Shown piece after piece: positions 32,517 through 33,306 of a stretch of 33,306 nucleotides of DNA. The DNA is taken from positions 1 through 33,306 of the forward strand of contig JBNKLQ010000030.1 in NCBI GenBank assembly GCA_050292445.1. Direction: 5' to 3'. This DNA is from Leptofilum sp050292445 (lineage in GTDB: Bacteria > Chloroflexota > Anaerolineae > Promineifilales > Promineifilaceae). A program made the translations under genes and the position numbers. The notes beneath the pieces were generated by a model. The model did not search any database. It saw only the letters and a program-made list of their open reading frames with translations, and was not told the origin of the DNA. How positions within the stretch are numbered: the first letter of the stretch is position 1; the number at the start of each line of letters is the position of its first letter.

Positions 32517-33306
32517 TTAGGCAGCTTCCATAACGCCATACATTTGCTCCGGAGCCAGCTCCAGCGGAAAACGTGACCGTAACTGCTGCCGCGTGGTGTA
32601 ACATAGGTGGCAAGCATCTACGTAGCCAGCCTCATGCGGCAGACGGTATTCACGCACCAGTTGTGCCGGACCCCCGGCTAACAGTGGACCAATAACGGGA
32701 TGTGCTTCTGGATCATATTCAGCCGTTATTTGGGCTAACGGCCGTTCAAACAAATTACCAATCACTAAACCCTGGCACATGTGTAAATTCCCCAACGGAT
32801 CCAGGTGAATTCGGCCAGGATTTACTAAATTTTCGTAGGGGCAGGTGGTGAAGGAATCCCAGGGCTGCGTGGGCAGGCCAGCGGCCAATTTTTCAACCGC
32901 CCGGCCGCGATACATCACGTCCCCGCCGGAAATCGCTTCGCCTGGAATCGAGGTTTCGGGATCACGATACCCAGTTGGCGGCTCAAGAGAAATCGAACCC
33001 TCAGTTAAGCCAAGCTGACGAGCCGCCATTAGGCCGGGATGGGTGGCCGTCTCCCCCTGTGCATCGCCGTGAAAAACGTCGCAGGAAATAGAGATTTGAT
33101 CCAGGCCTGCTTCGGCTAACGGCCGTAACCAAACCAGCGCATCTTCAACCGTAGTGGCCCAATAGCCGTTGGTGACAATACCGGTCGCAAAGCCTAATTC
33201 TGAGGCCCGCTTTACGGCCTGCAGCAAAACGGGGTAGTAGAGAAACGTCTCGCCCCCTTCAAAGTAAAACTCGCGCACGCTGCCCAAGGCCAAAGCCTGC
33301 TGAAAG
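32517..33306 (-). CDS. Radical SAM/SPASM-like protein, truncated by the right edge
   Basis: 263 codons, open to the window edge. It contains EFYFEGGETFLYYPVLL (the GGE motif of radical SAM barrels), GIVTNGYWATT and DQISISCDVFHG. A C-terminal cysteine-bearing region follows (TTCPYENLVNPGRIHLDPLG, then HMCQGLVIGN, and ACHLCYTTR) that resembles a SPASM/twitch auxiliary Fe-S domain. The CxxxCxxC 4Fe-4S/SAM motif must lie beyond the edge and was not seen. The stop is 43 bp before the AcsE-like start, so it is likely the same operon. Peptide or cofactor modification is possible; the target is unknown. Confidence 0.82.
   Translation of the reverse strand, partial: FQQALALGSVREFYFEGGETFLYYPVLLQAVKRASELGFATGIVTNGYWATTVEDALVWLRPLAEAGLDQISISCDVFHGDAQGETATHPGLMAARQLGLTEGSISLEPPTGYRDPETSIPGEAISGGDVMYRGRAVEKLAAGLPTQPWDSFTTCPYENLVNPGRIHLDPLGNLHMCQGLVIGNLFERPLAQITAEYDPEAHPVIGPLLAGGPAQLVREYRLPHEAGYVDACHLCYTTRQQLRSRFPLELAPEQMYGVMEAA

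Larger units (their letters stand above)
1003..33126. repeat. Dispersed palindromic octamer ACGGCCGT (52 copies by eye)
   Basis: Palindromic ACGGCCGT, often AACGGCCGTT, scattered across the window. Examples: 1003, 1321, 2230, 2723, 3808, 4396, 5580, 6082, 6448, 7279, 7528, 7930, 8659, 8797, 8961, 9022, 9215, 9301, 10387, 10749, 11095, 11286, 12462, 13038, 13458, 13533, 16482, 16926, 17404, 20314, 21385, 21766, 21997, 23250, 23578, 23983, 24397, 24437, 25209, 25386, 27081, 27102, 27348, 27377, 27982, 28302, 28701, 28879, 31710, 32399, 32738, 33119. Most are in genes, in all three frames (giving TAV, xGR or xRPx peptides); a few are intergenic. It resembles in behaviour the HIP1 octamer of cyanobacteria, but with a different sequence. 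Confidence 0.9.

Noticed and set aside
1003..33126. ACGGCCGT copies as CRISPR or IS terminal repeats
   Set aside because: Spacing is irregular, copies are mostly inside genes, and no cas, transposase or longer flanking repeat accompanies them.

Overview
The window looks like a chromosomal segment of a Chloroflexota bacterium (Anaerolineae/Ardenticatenia-like). This is inferred from the large MalT-type LuxR regulators, the GAF-rich NarL-type sensor kinase, the mix of aerobic aromatic catabolism with Wood-Ljungdahl-type C1 genes, and heavy use of one palindromic octamer, ACGGCCGT. I count 52 copies by eye, against fewer than one expected from rough base composition. No phage, transposase, CRISPR array, rRNA or tRNA gene was seen.

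Layout. (1) 1-5400: a truncated small membrane protein (minus strand), a large ATP-dependent LuxR regulator, a small conserved protein, a membrane-anchored beta-lactamase-like serine hydrolase and a nucleotidyltransferase, ending at a 13-bp bidirectional hairpin. (2) 5427-10688, minus strand: a tightly coupled operon of GAF histidine kinase, NarL-type response regulator and a second large LuxR regulator. (3) 10976-12803, plus strand: an ArsM-like SAM methyltransferase whose reading frame passes through an in-frame TGA directly followed by a canonical bacterial SECIS hairpin. I read it as a selenoprotein with Sec at residue 206. Two AhpD/carboxymuconolactone-decarboxylase-like genes follow. (4) 12897-15058: a lipoprotein of unknown function overlapping a zinc alcohol dehydrogenase. 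(5) 15069-16448, minus strand: an intact GntR/FCD regulator between decayed remnants of a VanA-like Rieske oxygenase and a VanB-like reductase. (6) 16449-22101: three near-identical palindromes (ATGTATACAW) in the divergent intergenic region, then a protocatechuate beta-ketoadipate cluster (pcaD, pcaC, pcaH, pcaG, a single-domain MetE-like methyltransferase, pcaB).

(7) 22098-33306, minus strand throughout: reading 5' to 3' on that strand, a radical SAM/SPASM-like protein (cut by the right edge), an AcsE-like methyltetrahydrofolate methyltransferase, malic enzyme, a thioredoxin-reductase-like flavoprotein lacking its CxxC, a MetV-MetF fusion, a DUF3786 protein, an alpha/alpha-toroid-like protein, two CooC-type nickel-insertion ATPases, an ArsB/SLC13-like permease with an extra N-terminal domain, and a universal stress protein. 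This looks like a folate/CO-dehydrogenase accessory block; no CODH or acetyl-CoA synthase is in the window.

Together, the pca genes would convert protocatechuate towards beta-ketoadipate. The lost VanAB pair would have fed it from vanillate-like methoxyaromatics. The MetE-like, MetVF and AcsE-like proteins could handle methyl groups. The most notable items are the putative Sec-containing methyltransferase with its SECIS, and the ACGGCCGT octamer.
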